Shown here: positions 55,258 to 63,319 of the stretch, piece by piece
Numbering within the stretch: position 1 is the first letter of the stretch
Layout of the letters: each line of letters starts with the position of its first letter
Assembly (NCBI GenBank): GCA_902826685.1
Contig: CADEFT010000006.1
Span: 158,972 to 222,971 of the forward strand
Direction of reading: 5' to 3'
Source of the DNA: an uncultured Acidobacteriota bacterium
GTDB taxonomy: Bacteria; Acidobacteriota; Terriglobia; Bryobacterales; Bryobacteraceae
Length of the DNA: 64,000 nt
Position numbers and translations under genes: made by a program
Notes under the pieces: model-generated
Databases searched by the model: none
What the model saw: the letters and a program-made list of their open reading frames with translations, nothing else
What the model was told of the DNA's origin: nothing

Positions 55258-56483
55258 TCGGCCGCCGCCCGCTGGTCCTTCTTCGCCGGCGGCGCCTCGG
55301 CCTCTCCGGTTTGCACGCGGCTGCCGGTGTCGAGCCGCCCCAACTGCCCGGTGGCCACCGTATCGCCTTCGGCCAGGCCTTGCACGATCTCCACTTCCGT
55401 TTCGAACCGGTCGCCGAGCTTCACATCGCGCGCTTCGATCAATCCGCTCTGGACCACGTAGGCCTTGTTCGATCCCAACACATAGTTGACGGCGGTATTG
55501 GGAACCACCATGATGCGCTCGGACTTGTCGGTGGGCACTCGCGCCCGTGCATAAGAGCCCGCCTTCAGCGCACCGCTTGGATTGGCTATGAGCGCTTCCA
55601 CCACGAATGTCCTTTTGGACTGGTCGACGGTCGGCGAGATGCGCGAGACCTTGCCTTGAAACTTCCGGTCCTGAAACGCCTCGACCCCGATTTCGGCGAT
55701 CTGCCCTTCGCGAATCCAGGGCGCCATCCGCTCCGGCACGTCGAGCCGCAGCCGGATGGGGTCGGTCTTCACCAGCGTCAACAGCGGCGTGTTCGGCCGT
55801 ACGTAAAGGCCCACCGTCACCTGGCGGTCTTTGACCTGCGCGGCAAACGGCGCCCGGACACTGGTGTCGCGCAGCTTTTTGCGCTGCAGATCGACGATGG
55901 CCTTGAAGCGTTCCACTTCCTGCGCCAGGTTTCGCGTCTGGTTCACGGTCTGATCGTAGGAGGCCTGCAGGGCCTGCAGACGCGCCGTCGCCTGGTCCAT
56001 TTCCGTCTTTGGGCTGATGCCCTGCTCCACCAGTTCCTTGACGCGCTTGTGGCGCTGCTCGGCTTCAAACAGCTCGGCGCGGGACCGCCGCACCTCCGGC
56101 GTCTCCCGAACGTCGGTTACACGATCGGCCTCGTTCTTCAGTCCCAGCCGCTCCAGCGACATGCGAAGCTGCGCTTCATTCTGCGCCAGAATGTATCGCT
56201 GCTCTTCGTCGGAAACGTGCACCAGCACCTGCCCGGCGGCGACGCGATCGCCCAGGTCCACGTTCACCTGGTCCACCTTGCCTTCAATCTCCGCGCTGAT
56301 GAGAACTTCGTCATGCGGATACAGCGTTCCCACCGATTCCACCACCCGCTGCACCTGCTTCATCCGGACCTGTGCCACCGGCACCTTGAGGGGTCCGCTT
56401 TCCTGTTTCTTGGCGGCGGGCGGCGGTTGTTTGCACGCCGAGAGCAGAGCGAGAAGAACGGCAACGGCGCTGGCGAGCTTCAT
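55254..56483 (-). CDS. RND-type efflux periplasmic adaptor lipoprotein
   Basis: The protein has 409 residues with a lipobox (ALLSAC) ending at about residue 17. The HlyD/AcrA plan is clear: a lipoyl half-motif VLISAEIEGKVDQVNVDLGD, a hairpin coiled coil (about 90-190, YILAQNEAQLRMSLERLGL onward), then the second lipoyl half DTSVRAPFAAQVKDRQVTVG. A beta-barrel and a membrane-proximal domain with VVPNTAVNYVLGSNKAYVV follow. Adaptors join an inner-membrane RND pump to an outer-membrane channel. No pump or TolC gene is adjacent, so it is an orphan adaptor here. TACAAT at 56503-56508 on the minus strand is a likely -10. Confidence 0.9.
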   Translation of the reverse strand: MKLASAVAVLLALLSACKQPPPAAKKQESGPLKVPVAQVRMKQVQRVVESVGTLYPHDEVLISAEIEGKVDQVNVDLGDRVAAGQVLVHVSDEEQRYILAQNEAQLRMSLERLGLKNEADRVTDVRETPEVRRSRAELFEAEQRHKRVKELVEQGISPKTEMDQATARLQALQASYDQTVNQTRNLAQEVERFKAIVDLQRKKLRDTSVRAPFAAQVKDRQVTVGLYVRPNTPLLTLVKTDPIRLRLDVPERMAPWIREGQIAEIGVEAFQDRKFQGKVSRISPTVDQSKRTFVVEALIANPSGALKAGSYARARVPTDKSERIMVVPNTAVNYVLGSNKAYVVQSGLIEARDVKLGDRFETEVEIVQGLAEGDTVATGQLGRLDTGSRVQTGEAEAPPAKKDQRAAAE

Positions 56484-56502
56484 TGAGAATCCTAAACCTT
56501 CG

Positions 56503-56508
56503 ATTGTA
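56503..56508 (-). promoter_or_regulatory. -10 element of the RND adaptor gene
   Basis: TACAAT on the minus strand lies about 20 bp before the ATG at 56483, with AGGATT before the start codon. No clear -35 is seen. Confidence 0.35.
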
Positions 56509-56582
56509 CTGGATCGGGGAAACCGGGCGCGGTTAAGGCTTTTGACCTGTCTTGCCGATGGACCGGAAGGCGAAGAACCGTC

Positions 56583-59015
56583 GTGCAGGAAGCCGTTAAC
56601 TTACGAAGTGGACCGGACGCTCCTTCAAGGGGCGCGGCGTTTACTATTTTCGTGATCGCGATGGGCGCCTTCAGCCTGGCCACCAGCCTGCTGTCGTTCC
56701 ATTCCGAAGAGCCCGTGCGGTATGCGATTTTTCTGCTATTGGCGGCGCTGCTGTCCAGTCTCCGCGTAGGCCTGCCGACCGAAGCGGCGTCGATTTCGCT
56801 CAATTTCGTATTCGTGCTGGTGGGCATCGTCGCGCTCAGCCGGGGCGAAACGGTGGCGCTGGTCTCGACGATCATACTGGTGCGGAAGGCGCGGGTGGGG
56901 CGGCTGGGCGCGATGGGCATCTGCTTTCACGTGGCGGCGGCAGCGGCAGCGGCCGACGCAGCTTACTATGTCTTTCAAGCCTGGCACTTCCGCGGCCTGC
57001 TGGTGGACGTCCCGCTCCGCATCCTGCTTGCCACGGCCGTCTACTTCGTCCTATCGAGCTTTCCACCGGCGGTGAGCGACGCGCTGGCGCAGGGACGCTC
57101 GATCGTTAGGGCCTGGAAAGACTCTTACACCTGGACGCTGCCCTATTATCTGTTGGGTGCCATCGCCGCCAGCAGCTTCGGCTTTCTGCGCTCGAGTTTC
57201 GGCTGGCCCACGCTCGTATTGAGCGTTCCCTTCGTCTACCTCCTCTACCGGCATTACCGCCTGTACCTGGCCCGTCTCGAAGGCGAAAAGAAACACTCCG
57301 AGGAAATGGCCGGCCTGCACCTGCGCACCATCGAAGCGCTGGCGATGGCCATCGAGGCCAAGGATCAGACCACGCACGATCATCTGTCGCGGGTACAGAC
57401 CTACGCTCTGGCCATCGGGGCCGAGCTTGGACTTCCACCGATGGAAATCGAAGCGCTGCGGGCGGCCTCGCTGCTGCATGACATCGGCAAGCTCGCCGTC
57501 CCCGAACACATCATTTCCAAACCCGGCAAGCTGAACCGGGAAGAGTTCGACAAGATGAAGATTCATCCGGTGGTGGGCGCGGAGATCCTTGAACGGATCC
57601 GCTTCCCCTACCCGGTGGCGCCGATCGTCCGCTATCACCATGAGCGCTGGAACGGCGGCGGCTACCCGCAGGGCCTCGCCGGTGAGAATATCCCCATCGG
57701 CGCGCGCATTCTCGCCTGCGTGGATGCCTTCGATGCGCTGGCTTCGGCACGCCAGTACAAGAAGGCGCTGCCGCTCGACGAAGCGATGGACCGCATCGAG
57801 GCCGAAGCTGGCGTTTCCTTCGATCCGAAAATCGTAGAGATCCTGCGGCGCCGCTATCGCGAACTGGAACGTAGCGCCAAGGAATCGGAAGCCGGGCGGG
57901 CACCAGTCGCAACCGAGCCGCAGCCCCAAAACGGCGTACTCCCCGCGGCGGGCCTGGAAACCCCGGCGCCCGAGAAAGCGGCGGGATTCCTCAATTCCAT
58001 CGCCGCCGCGCGCCAGGAAGCGCAGTCGCTCTACGAACTGGCGCAGGAACTGGGCACGTCGCTCAGCCTGGACGAGACGCTGTCGGTGTTCGCCGTGCGC
58101 TTGAAGCGCATGGTGCCTTACGACTCGATCGCCGTCTACATCCTGCGCGACAATGTGCTTCGTCCGGAATACGTCAGCGGCGAAAACTTCCGCTTCTTCT
58201 CCTCGATCGAAATTCCATTGGGGCAGGGGCTGTCGGGCTGGGTCGCCGAAAAGCGGCGTCCCGTTCTGAACGGCAACCCCGCGCTCGAGCCCGGTTACGC
58301 CAATCCGGTAACGGCTCTGCAGTCGGCGATTTCCATTCCGCTCGAAGCGGTGACCGGCATCGTGGGTGTACTCACCCTCTACCGGACCGAGAAAGACGCA
58401 TTCTCACGCGATCACTTCCGCGTGCTGCAGGCCATCGCGGGCAAACTGGCCATCTGCGTGGAAAACGCACTGCGCTACCGGCAGGCGGAAAACTCCGCCT
58501 CCACCGATTTCCTCACCGGCTTGCTGAACGCCCGCTCGCTGTTTCTCCACCTCGATAGCGAACTGGCCCGCTGCCGCCGCCTGAATCTGCCTCTCGCCGT
58601 GCTCGTCTCCGACCTCGACGGATTCAAACAGGTCAATGACCGCTTCGGCCATCTCGAAGGCAACCGGCTGCTGCAGCGCGTGTCCCAGCGGCTTAAGGAA
58701 AGCTGCCGCGAATACGACTGCGTCGCACGCATGGGCGGCGATGAGTTCGTTCTGGTACTGCCTGGCATTACCCCGGAAGTGGTTCGCGTCATGATTCCGC
58801 GTCTTCGCGAGACCGTGAGGCAGGCGGGCGTGGAGACGCTACAGGAAGACGTCATCGGCTTCAGCGCCGGCGAAGCCTATTTCCCCACCGATGGCGAGGA
58901 CGCCGAACAGTTGCTGGCCGCCGCCGATCGCCGCATGTATCAGAACAAAGCCCAGCAAAAGGCGCTGCGGGGCTCGACCCGGGGCTACGATTTCGATTCC
59001 TCGCTGGCCAGTTGA
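56583..59015 (+). CDS. membrane HD-GYP / GAF / GGDEF cyclic-di-GMP protein
   Basis: The protein has 810 residues from GTG 56583. About six or seven membrane helices cover residues 18-225. The HD-GYP phosphodiesterase follows (about 245-430) with His299-Asp300 in LLHDIGKL, KIHPVVGAEIL, and HHERWNGGGYPQGLAG at 352-367. A GAF domain covers about 485-635. A GGDEF domain follows (about 640-800) with FLTGLLNARSLF, GGDEF at 718-722 and an RxxD inhibitory site at 709-712. All key motifs are intact, so synthesis and breakdown of cyclic-di-GMP may both be possible. It faces the phosphodiesterase gene with 6 bp between stops. Confidence 0.93.
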   Translation: MQEAVNLRSGPDAPSRGAAFTIFVIAMGAFSLATSLLSFHSEEPVRYAIFLLLAALLSSLRVGLPTEAASISLNFVFVLVGIVALSRGETVALVSTIILVRKARVGRLGAMGICFHVAAAAAAADAAYYVFQAWHFRGLLVDVPLRILLATAVYFVLSSFPPAVSDALAQGRSIVRAWKDSYTWTLPYYLLGAIAASSFGFLRSSFGWPTLVLSVPFVYLLYRHYRLYLARLEGEKKHSEEMAGLHLRTIEALAMAIEAKDQTTHDHLSRVQTYALAIGAELGLPPMEIEALRAASLLHDIGKLAVPEHIISKPGKLNREEFDKMKIHPVVGAEILERIRFPYPVAPIVRYHHERWNGGGYPQGLAGENIPIGARILACVDAFDALASARQYKKALPLDEAMDRIEAEAGVSFDPKIVEILRRRYRELERSAKESEAGRAPVATEPQPQNGVLPAAGLETPAPEKAAGFLNSIAAARQEAQSLYELAQELGTSLSLDETLSVFAVRLKRMVPYDSIAVYILRDNVLRPEYVSGENFRFFSSIEIPLGQGLSGWVAEKRRPVLNGNPALEPGYANPVTALQSAISIPLEAVTGIVGVLTLYRTEKDAFSRDHFRVLQAIAGKLAICVENALRYRQAENSASTDFLTGLLNARSLFLHLDSELARCRRLNLPLAVLVSDLDGFKQVNDRFGHLEGNRLLQRVSQRLKESCREYDCVARMGGDEFVLVLPGITPEVVRVMIPRLRETVRQAGVETLQEDVIGFSAGEAYFPTDGEDAEQLLAAADRRMYQNKAQQKALRGSTRGYDFDSSLAS

Positions 59016-59021
59016 CTGCCC

Positions 59022-60209
59022 TTAGAACGGCATCTTCAAATCCAACACCGCCGCCAGCCGCGCCGCGATCCCCGTCATCTCAAGCGGCGGAATCTTTCCC
59101 GCCTTCACACCCGGCCCCCAAAGCGCGAATACCGACCGGTAATCGTTCCGTCCCGGCCACAACCCATGGCTGCCCCGCCCTCCCGCCTTGGTAACGAAAG
59201 CGCCTTTGCCCGATCCGAACATCACATGCGCGGCCGGCTCGAAAGCGGCGTGCACCTTGTGCGAATCGCCCAGGAACCGGCGCAGCTCTTCGGGCGGAAT
59301 CTCGCGTCCGATCCCCGCCTCCGCATCGCCCAACAGCTTCCGGATCGCCGCGGCCGCCGCTTCATCGCGCGCGATCGCGAGCGGCGCCGAGATCTCCACC
59401 GCCGCGCCCGGCAGCTTCTGCCCGAGGTGTACGATGCGGTCGATCCGCTCAAACCCGTGGTCGGAGACCAGCGCCACCACGTACTCGCTTCCACCAGCCT
59501 TCAGAATGGACCCGATCAGCTCGTCGGTATACTCCATCACCGCCTTGGCCTCGCGCGAGAACGGCCCCCGCTCGTGCGCCTCCGAATCGTGATCGACGAA
59601 ATGCAGCAGGATCAAATCCGCCCGCTTTTGTTTCATCAGGAACACCGTGGCCAGCGCGCGCGAGCGGTCGTCCATCCATTCATGGGCAAACGAAGGATGG
59701 GCGCGCGCAATCTCCTCCACCAGCCCCTTGGTGCCCTGGGCTTCGATGGTGTCGAGATCCATCGCCCCGCCGTTGCGGCGTTTGAAATACTCCGGCAGAT
59801 TGAAATCGATGTCCGCGCCGCCGGTAACGGGCCAGGTAATGGCGGCCGTCTTCAAACCCGCTCGGCGCGCCGCATGCCACAGCGTTTTCACCTTCAACAG
59901 GTCCACCGTCCAGTAATAGTCGCCGCCCTCGGCCGCCGGCCGGTGATTGTCTAAGATGCCGTGCACACGCGGCGGAACGCCCGTGATCAAGGTTGTGTGC
60001 GAGGGCCAGGTCACCGTCGGCACCACGCCCACCACGCCGCCGGCCCACTGGCCCTCGGCAATGAGGCGCCGCATGTTGGGAATCTTCAAACCGAGCGCAT
60101 CGTAGTCGCGCAAGTACCGGTGATCGAGTCCGTCCACCGAAATCACCACCAGCTTGTGCCGCGCCGTCAGGGGCGCGAGCGTCAAAAGCGCCAGCAGAAT
60201 AAGTTTCAT
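59022..60209 (-). CDS. exported alkaline-phosphatase-superfamily phosphodiesterase
   Basis: The start is ATG 60209 (MKLILLALLTLAPLTARH), giving 395 residues and a signal peptide. It matches the type I phosphodiesterase/nucleotide pyrophosphatase group. The first metal Asp is in LVVISVDGLDHRYL and the nucleophile Thr in TVTWPSHTTLITG. Further metal ligands lie in LHFVDHDSEAHERG and ALVSDHGFERI, and the last histidine in GRGSHGLWPG. It probably hydrolyses phosphodiesters or pyrophosphates in the periplasm. Its ATG overlaps the esterase stop by 4 bp. Confidence 0.9.
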   Translation of the reverse strand: MKLILLALLTLAPLTARHKLVVISVDGLDHRYLRDYDALGLKIPNMRRLIAEGQWAGGVVGVVPTVTWPSHTTLITGVPPRVHGILDNHRPAAEGGDYYWTVDLLKVKTLWHAARRAGLKTAAITWPVTGGADIDFNLPEYFKRRNGGAMDLDTIEAQGTKGLVEEIARAHPSFAHEWMDDRSRALATVFLMKQKRADLILLHFVDHDSEAHERGPFSREAKAVMEYTDELIGSILKAGGSEYVVALVSDHGFERIDRIVHLGQKLPGAAVEISAPLAIARDEAAAAAIRKLLGDAEAGIGREIPPEELRRFLGDSHKVHAAFEPAAHVMFGSGKGAFVTKAGGRGSHGLWPGRNDYRSVFALWGPGVKAGKIPPLEMTGIAARLAAVLDLKMPF

Positions 60210-62068
60210 TCCATCCTCAGCGGGCGTGGTTGCACCAGCTTGGCGATCTGCGGGATATCGGCCGCCGCCAGCAATCCGAACGCGAACATCTCCGGCTGTT
60301 TGTCGGCGCCCAGATCGTCGTCGAGAACCTGCTTCAAAGACCGCATCGAGCCATGGAGCGCCGCGCCGGCGATAGCGCTCTCGGCGACGGCGGCGGCAAT
60401 CAGCGCCGCCAGGCTCGTACGCCGCCCGAAGGCTTCCACCGTCACTGGACTTGAGTGCCGCCGCCGCGTCCACTCCGCCACCGCGCGAATCTGCGCCGCC
60501 TGCAGTCCAAGCGGACGCTCGCCGAGCGAAGCCAGCAGCAGGGCGAACAGAAAGTCGCGCGTCGCGATCTTCGATTCCCCGAAGTAGAACGGATCCATCG
60601 CCACCACGCGCTTTCCGTCCGCCGTCAGTTCCGCCACGCGCTTGGCCAGCGACTTGCGTCCTTCATCGGCCACCAGCAGCACCGTCTCCCGCGCCGCCGC
60701 CGGAGCGGCTTCGGTCACCGGGACCGTCCACGCCCCGCCCATCTTCAGCCGCCAGTGCGTCACGAGAAAGCTTCCAACGCTCTCGGAAGCGGCCAGGCGC
60801 GCCTCCACGTCCAGCGAAGGAATCCGCAGCACGCGGGTCAATTCCTCGCGCGTGATCGACTCGGCGGCAGGCAGCCCGCGGCCGAGTTCGCGCGCCAGGG
60901 ACCGGAACGTTGCATTGTCCTCCGGCAGCGGCACGCGCAATTGCTCCGCCGTGCGCGTCTCCGTTTCCCGGGCCGCTTCCGCGGCCGTTAGAGCGTAGCC
61001 CCGCCCGTCGAGGAAACGGTAAAGCTCGTCGCGGCTGTCTTCGTTGTAGTTGTGCCCGGCGGCGTGATTGAGCGAATAGCGCAACTTGTCGAGCGCGCCG
61101 TGCAGCGAATAGATCGAACGCGCCACCTGCAGCAGCGGAGCCGGTGCATAGTCGGCGCGGAAACAGCACGAATCCTTGGCGTTGTTGATCAACATCAATG
61201 GGCGCGGCGCCATCATCGAAGTCAGATGCTGGTAGTCGGCCACCGCCGCCAGATCCGACGGCGTCTGCTCGCTGTCGCCCAGATCGAGTTCCGGCCACTG
61301 CGCCCGGGTGACGAAACTCGAATGGCCGGCCACCGGCACGGCAAGCTTCACCCTCGGATCGAGCGCGCTCAGGAACGTCGTCTGCCAGCCGCCGCCCGAC
61401 AGTCCGGTCACCGCGATCCGCTCCGCGTCGATGCCGGGATACGCCACCAGCAGATCGAGCGCGCGCTGCATGGCCAGATAAAACACCGCGATCCCGCTGG
61501 TGCCGGTGAGATCGATCTGCGGCATTTTGTAGTGATCGTAGTCTTCCCAAGCCAGTTGCCCGCGGCCCAGCCATTCCGGGTTCAACGCCACCACGCCGCG
61601 CCGCGCCAGATCGATGCAGCGCATCTGGATATAAGGAGTCGCCACGCCCGTCTTCTCGTGGCCGTTGAGATTGAGCACCGCGGCCACCTTCGCGCCACGG
61701 CCGGCGGGTTCGTAAAGCAGCGCCGGCACCGTTAATCCAGGCAGCACCCGATAGCGCAGCTTGCGGATGCGGTAGCCATCGCCTTCAATGGTCTCAAGCC
61801 ACTCCACCTTGGCGGGCGATTCGCGCCATCGTGCCGCCTCGCCTCGGAATACCACGTCTTCAAGCACGCGCTTGCGCAACTCGGCGGCATAGCGCTGCCA
61901 CTCGTCGGCGGAGCGGAAACCAGGCACCAGCGGCACGCGCGATGCCGTATAGACTTGCGCCTCCACCAGCGCCTGCCGGGCATCGAGCAGCGGCTTTTCC
62001 AGCCACTTCCCGGCATCCTCCGCCGTCTGGGCGCAAAGCGCCACGGGAACCAAAAACAACCAGCGCAT
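60206..62068 (-). CDS. secreted alpha/beta-hydrolase (acetyl-ester hydrolase-like)
   Basis: The protein has 620 residues with a signal peptide (RWLFLVPVALCAQ). The alpha/beta-hydrolase core of the acetyl-xylan-esterase/dipeptidyl-peptidase-like plan occupies about 95-360. The nucleophile is in RIAVTGLSGGGWQTTF, a likely acid Asp in LINNAKDSCCF, and His in NHAAGHNYNEDS. The C-terminal 250 residues form a second, poorly recognisable region with a repeated hydrolase-like pattern (RVVAMDPFYFGESKI). Substrate specificity is not visible. Neighbours on both sides suggest degradation of an acetylated polymer. Confidence 0.85.
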   Translation of the reverse strand: MRWLFLVPVALCAQTAEDAGKWLEKPLLDARQALVEAQVYTASRVPLVPGFRSADEWQRYAAELRKRVLEDVVFRGEAARWRESPAKVEWLETIEGDGYRIRKLRYRVLPGLTVPALLYEPAGRGAKVAAVLNLNGHEKTGVATPYIQMRCIDLARRGVVALNPEWLGRGQLAWEDYDHYKMPQIDLTGTSGIAVFYLAMQRALDLLVAYPGIDAERIAVTGLSGGGWQTTFLSALDPRVKLAVPVAGHSSFVTRAQWPELDLGDSEQTPSDLAAVADYQHLTSMMAPRPLMLINNAKDSCCFRADYAPAPLLQVARSIYSLHGALDKLRYSLNHAAGHNYNEDSRDELYRFLDGRGYALTAAEAARETETRTAEQLRVPLPEDNATFRSLARELGRGLPAAESITREELTRVLRIPSLDVEARLAASESVGSFLVTHWRLKMGGAWTVPVTEAAPAAARETVLLVADEGRKSLAKRVAELTADGKRVVAMDPFYFGESKIATRDFLFALLLASLGERPLGLQAAQIRAVAEWTRRRHSSPVTVEAFGRRTSLAALIAAAVAESAIAGAALHGSMRSLKQVLDDDLGADKQPEMFAFGLLAAADIPQIAKLVQPRPLRME

Positions 62069-62077
62069 CGACTTTCC

Positions 62078-63319
62078 TCACACAGGGATGCGGTAGAGCA
62101 TGGCATCGCCTTCCCAGCCGTCGTTGAAAGCGAACGTCCGGCTCATGTGGACCGCGATCTCGCGGGTCTGCCGGTCTTCGCGCGCATAGAAATTGGAAAG
62201 CGTCAGAATCTCGGACTCGCCTTCCTTCCGGTCGTCCACCACGCGTACCGTCCGCTTGTCGAGCAGGCCGGAACGCCGGTCCACTTCCGCGATCACCATC
62301 GGATAGCGGGGCCGGTTGCCGCGCGGGTTGGCCGGCGTGATGTTGCCGAGCCAGAACAATCGTCCACTCGAATGTTGGATCAGTTGCGAGCAGGCGCTGG
62401 GGGAAAAGAAAGATTCCCCGTTGGTGAAGGTCCACGGCACCGGCACCGTCCAGCGGAACCCGCCGTCGGCGCTGTAGGAGATCCACTTGGAGCTGAGCAA
62501 TTCCGGCTTCTTGTCGTTCGAGCCGCGCATGACCATGATCAGTCTGCCATCGGTGAGATAGGCGAGCGTCGGCTCCACCATCCCGCGCGTCGAGCGCGCC
62601 GGGTCGCCCTTCACCAGATCCGACATGCGCCAGACGAGCTTGCCGCCCTGCCACCGGCCATGCACGACCGCGCTATCGGTGTAGGTGTAGCCACCGCCCG
62701 GATTGTATAGCGTGCCATCGGGCGCCGCTATGCTCGATTCGATCGGCAGCAGGATGGAGCCGTCGGGCGCCGCCAGCGGCACCGAACTCTGATCGCCCAG
62801 CGCCGCGCAGTTCTTCCCGATATGAACACCCGGCAGCGGATGCTCCGCCGAATACTCGCCGCCTTCGTGAATCACGTTTTCCACCGGACCGAACTTCACG
62901 CCATCGTTCGAGACGCGATAGAGCAGCTTCCACTGCCGCATCCCTTCGAGCGGATCGTCGGTCGGCAGGATGCCTTCGTTATAAAACTCGATGTACCGGC
63001 CGGTGCGCGGCTCCACCCATCCGGCGCGCGGATGGCGGCGCAGCATGCCGCCGGATACTCGCTCCCCGGTCTTGCGTTCTTCCGGCGCGCTCCACGTCCT
63101 GCCGTAATCGGAGGAACGGCGCAGGTAGGCGACGTCGATGGTGTCGGACCGCGACCATCGCTGTTCGATCGACACCATCGCCCCGCCGGTCTTGCGTGTG
63201 TAGAAGGCAAACGCCATGACCGCGGTGCCCTTGCCGGGTGAGCGCAGAAACACCTCCCGGCGCACACCGGACGGCGCGGCCATCGCCGCCGGCATCGCCA
63301 GCAACGACCGTCGCGTCAT
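62078..63319 (-). CDS. exported BNR-repeat sialidase-like protein
   Basis: The start is ATG 63319 (MTRRSLLAMPAAMAAPSG), giving 413 residues with a Tat-like signal. The propeller has Asp-boxes of the sialidase type, SSDYGRTW and SYSADGGFRW. Other blades carry MVEPTLAYLTDGRLIMVMRG and RYPMVIAEVDRRSG. Exo-alpha-sialidase activity needs an Arg triad and a Tyr/Glu pair that I cannot assign with certainty, so sialidase or another BNR glycosidase is possible. Its ATG overlaps the deacetylase stop by 4 bp. Confidence 0.88.
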   Translation of the reverse strand: MTRRSLLAMPAAMAAPSGVRREVFLRSPGKGTAVMAFAFYTRKTGGAMVSIEQRWSRSDTIDVAYLRRSSDYGRTWSAPEERKTGERVSGGMLRRHPRAGWVEPRTGRYIEFYNEGILPTDDPLEGMRQWKLLYRVSNDGVKFGPVENVIHEGGEYSAEHPLPGVHIGKNCAALGDQSSVPLAAPDGSILLPIESSIAAPDGTLYNPGGGYTYTDSAVVHGRWQGGKLVWRMSDLVKGDPARSTRGMVEPTLAYLTDGRLIMVMRGSNDKKPELLSSKWISYSADGGFRWTVPVPWTFTNGESFFSPSACSQLIQHSSGRLFWLGNITPANPRGNRPRYPMVIAEVDRRSGLLDKRTVRVVDDRKEGESEILTLSNFYAREDRQTREIAVHMSRTFAFNDGWEGDAMLYRIPV

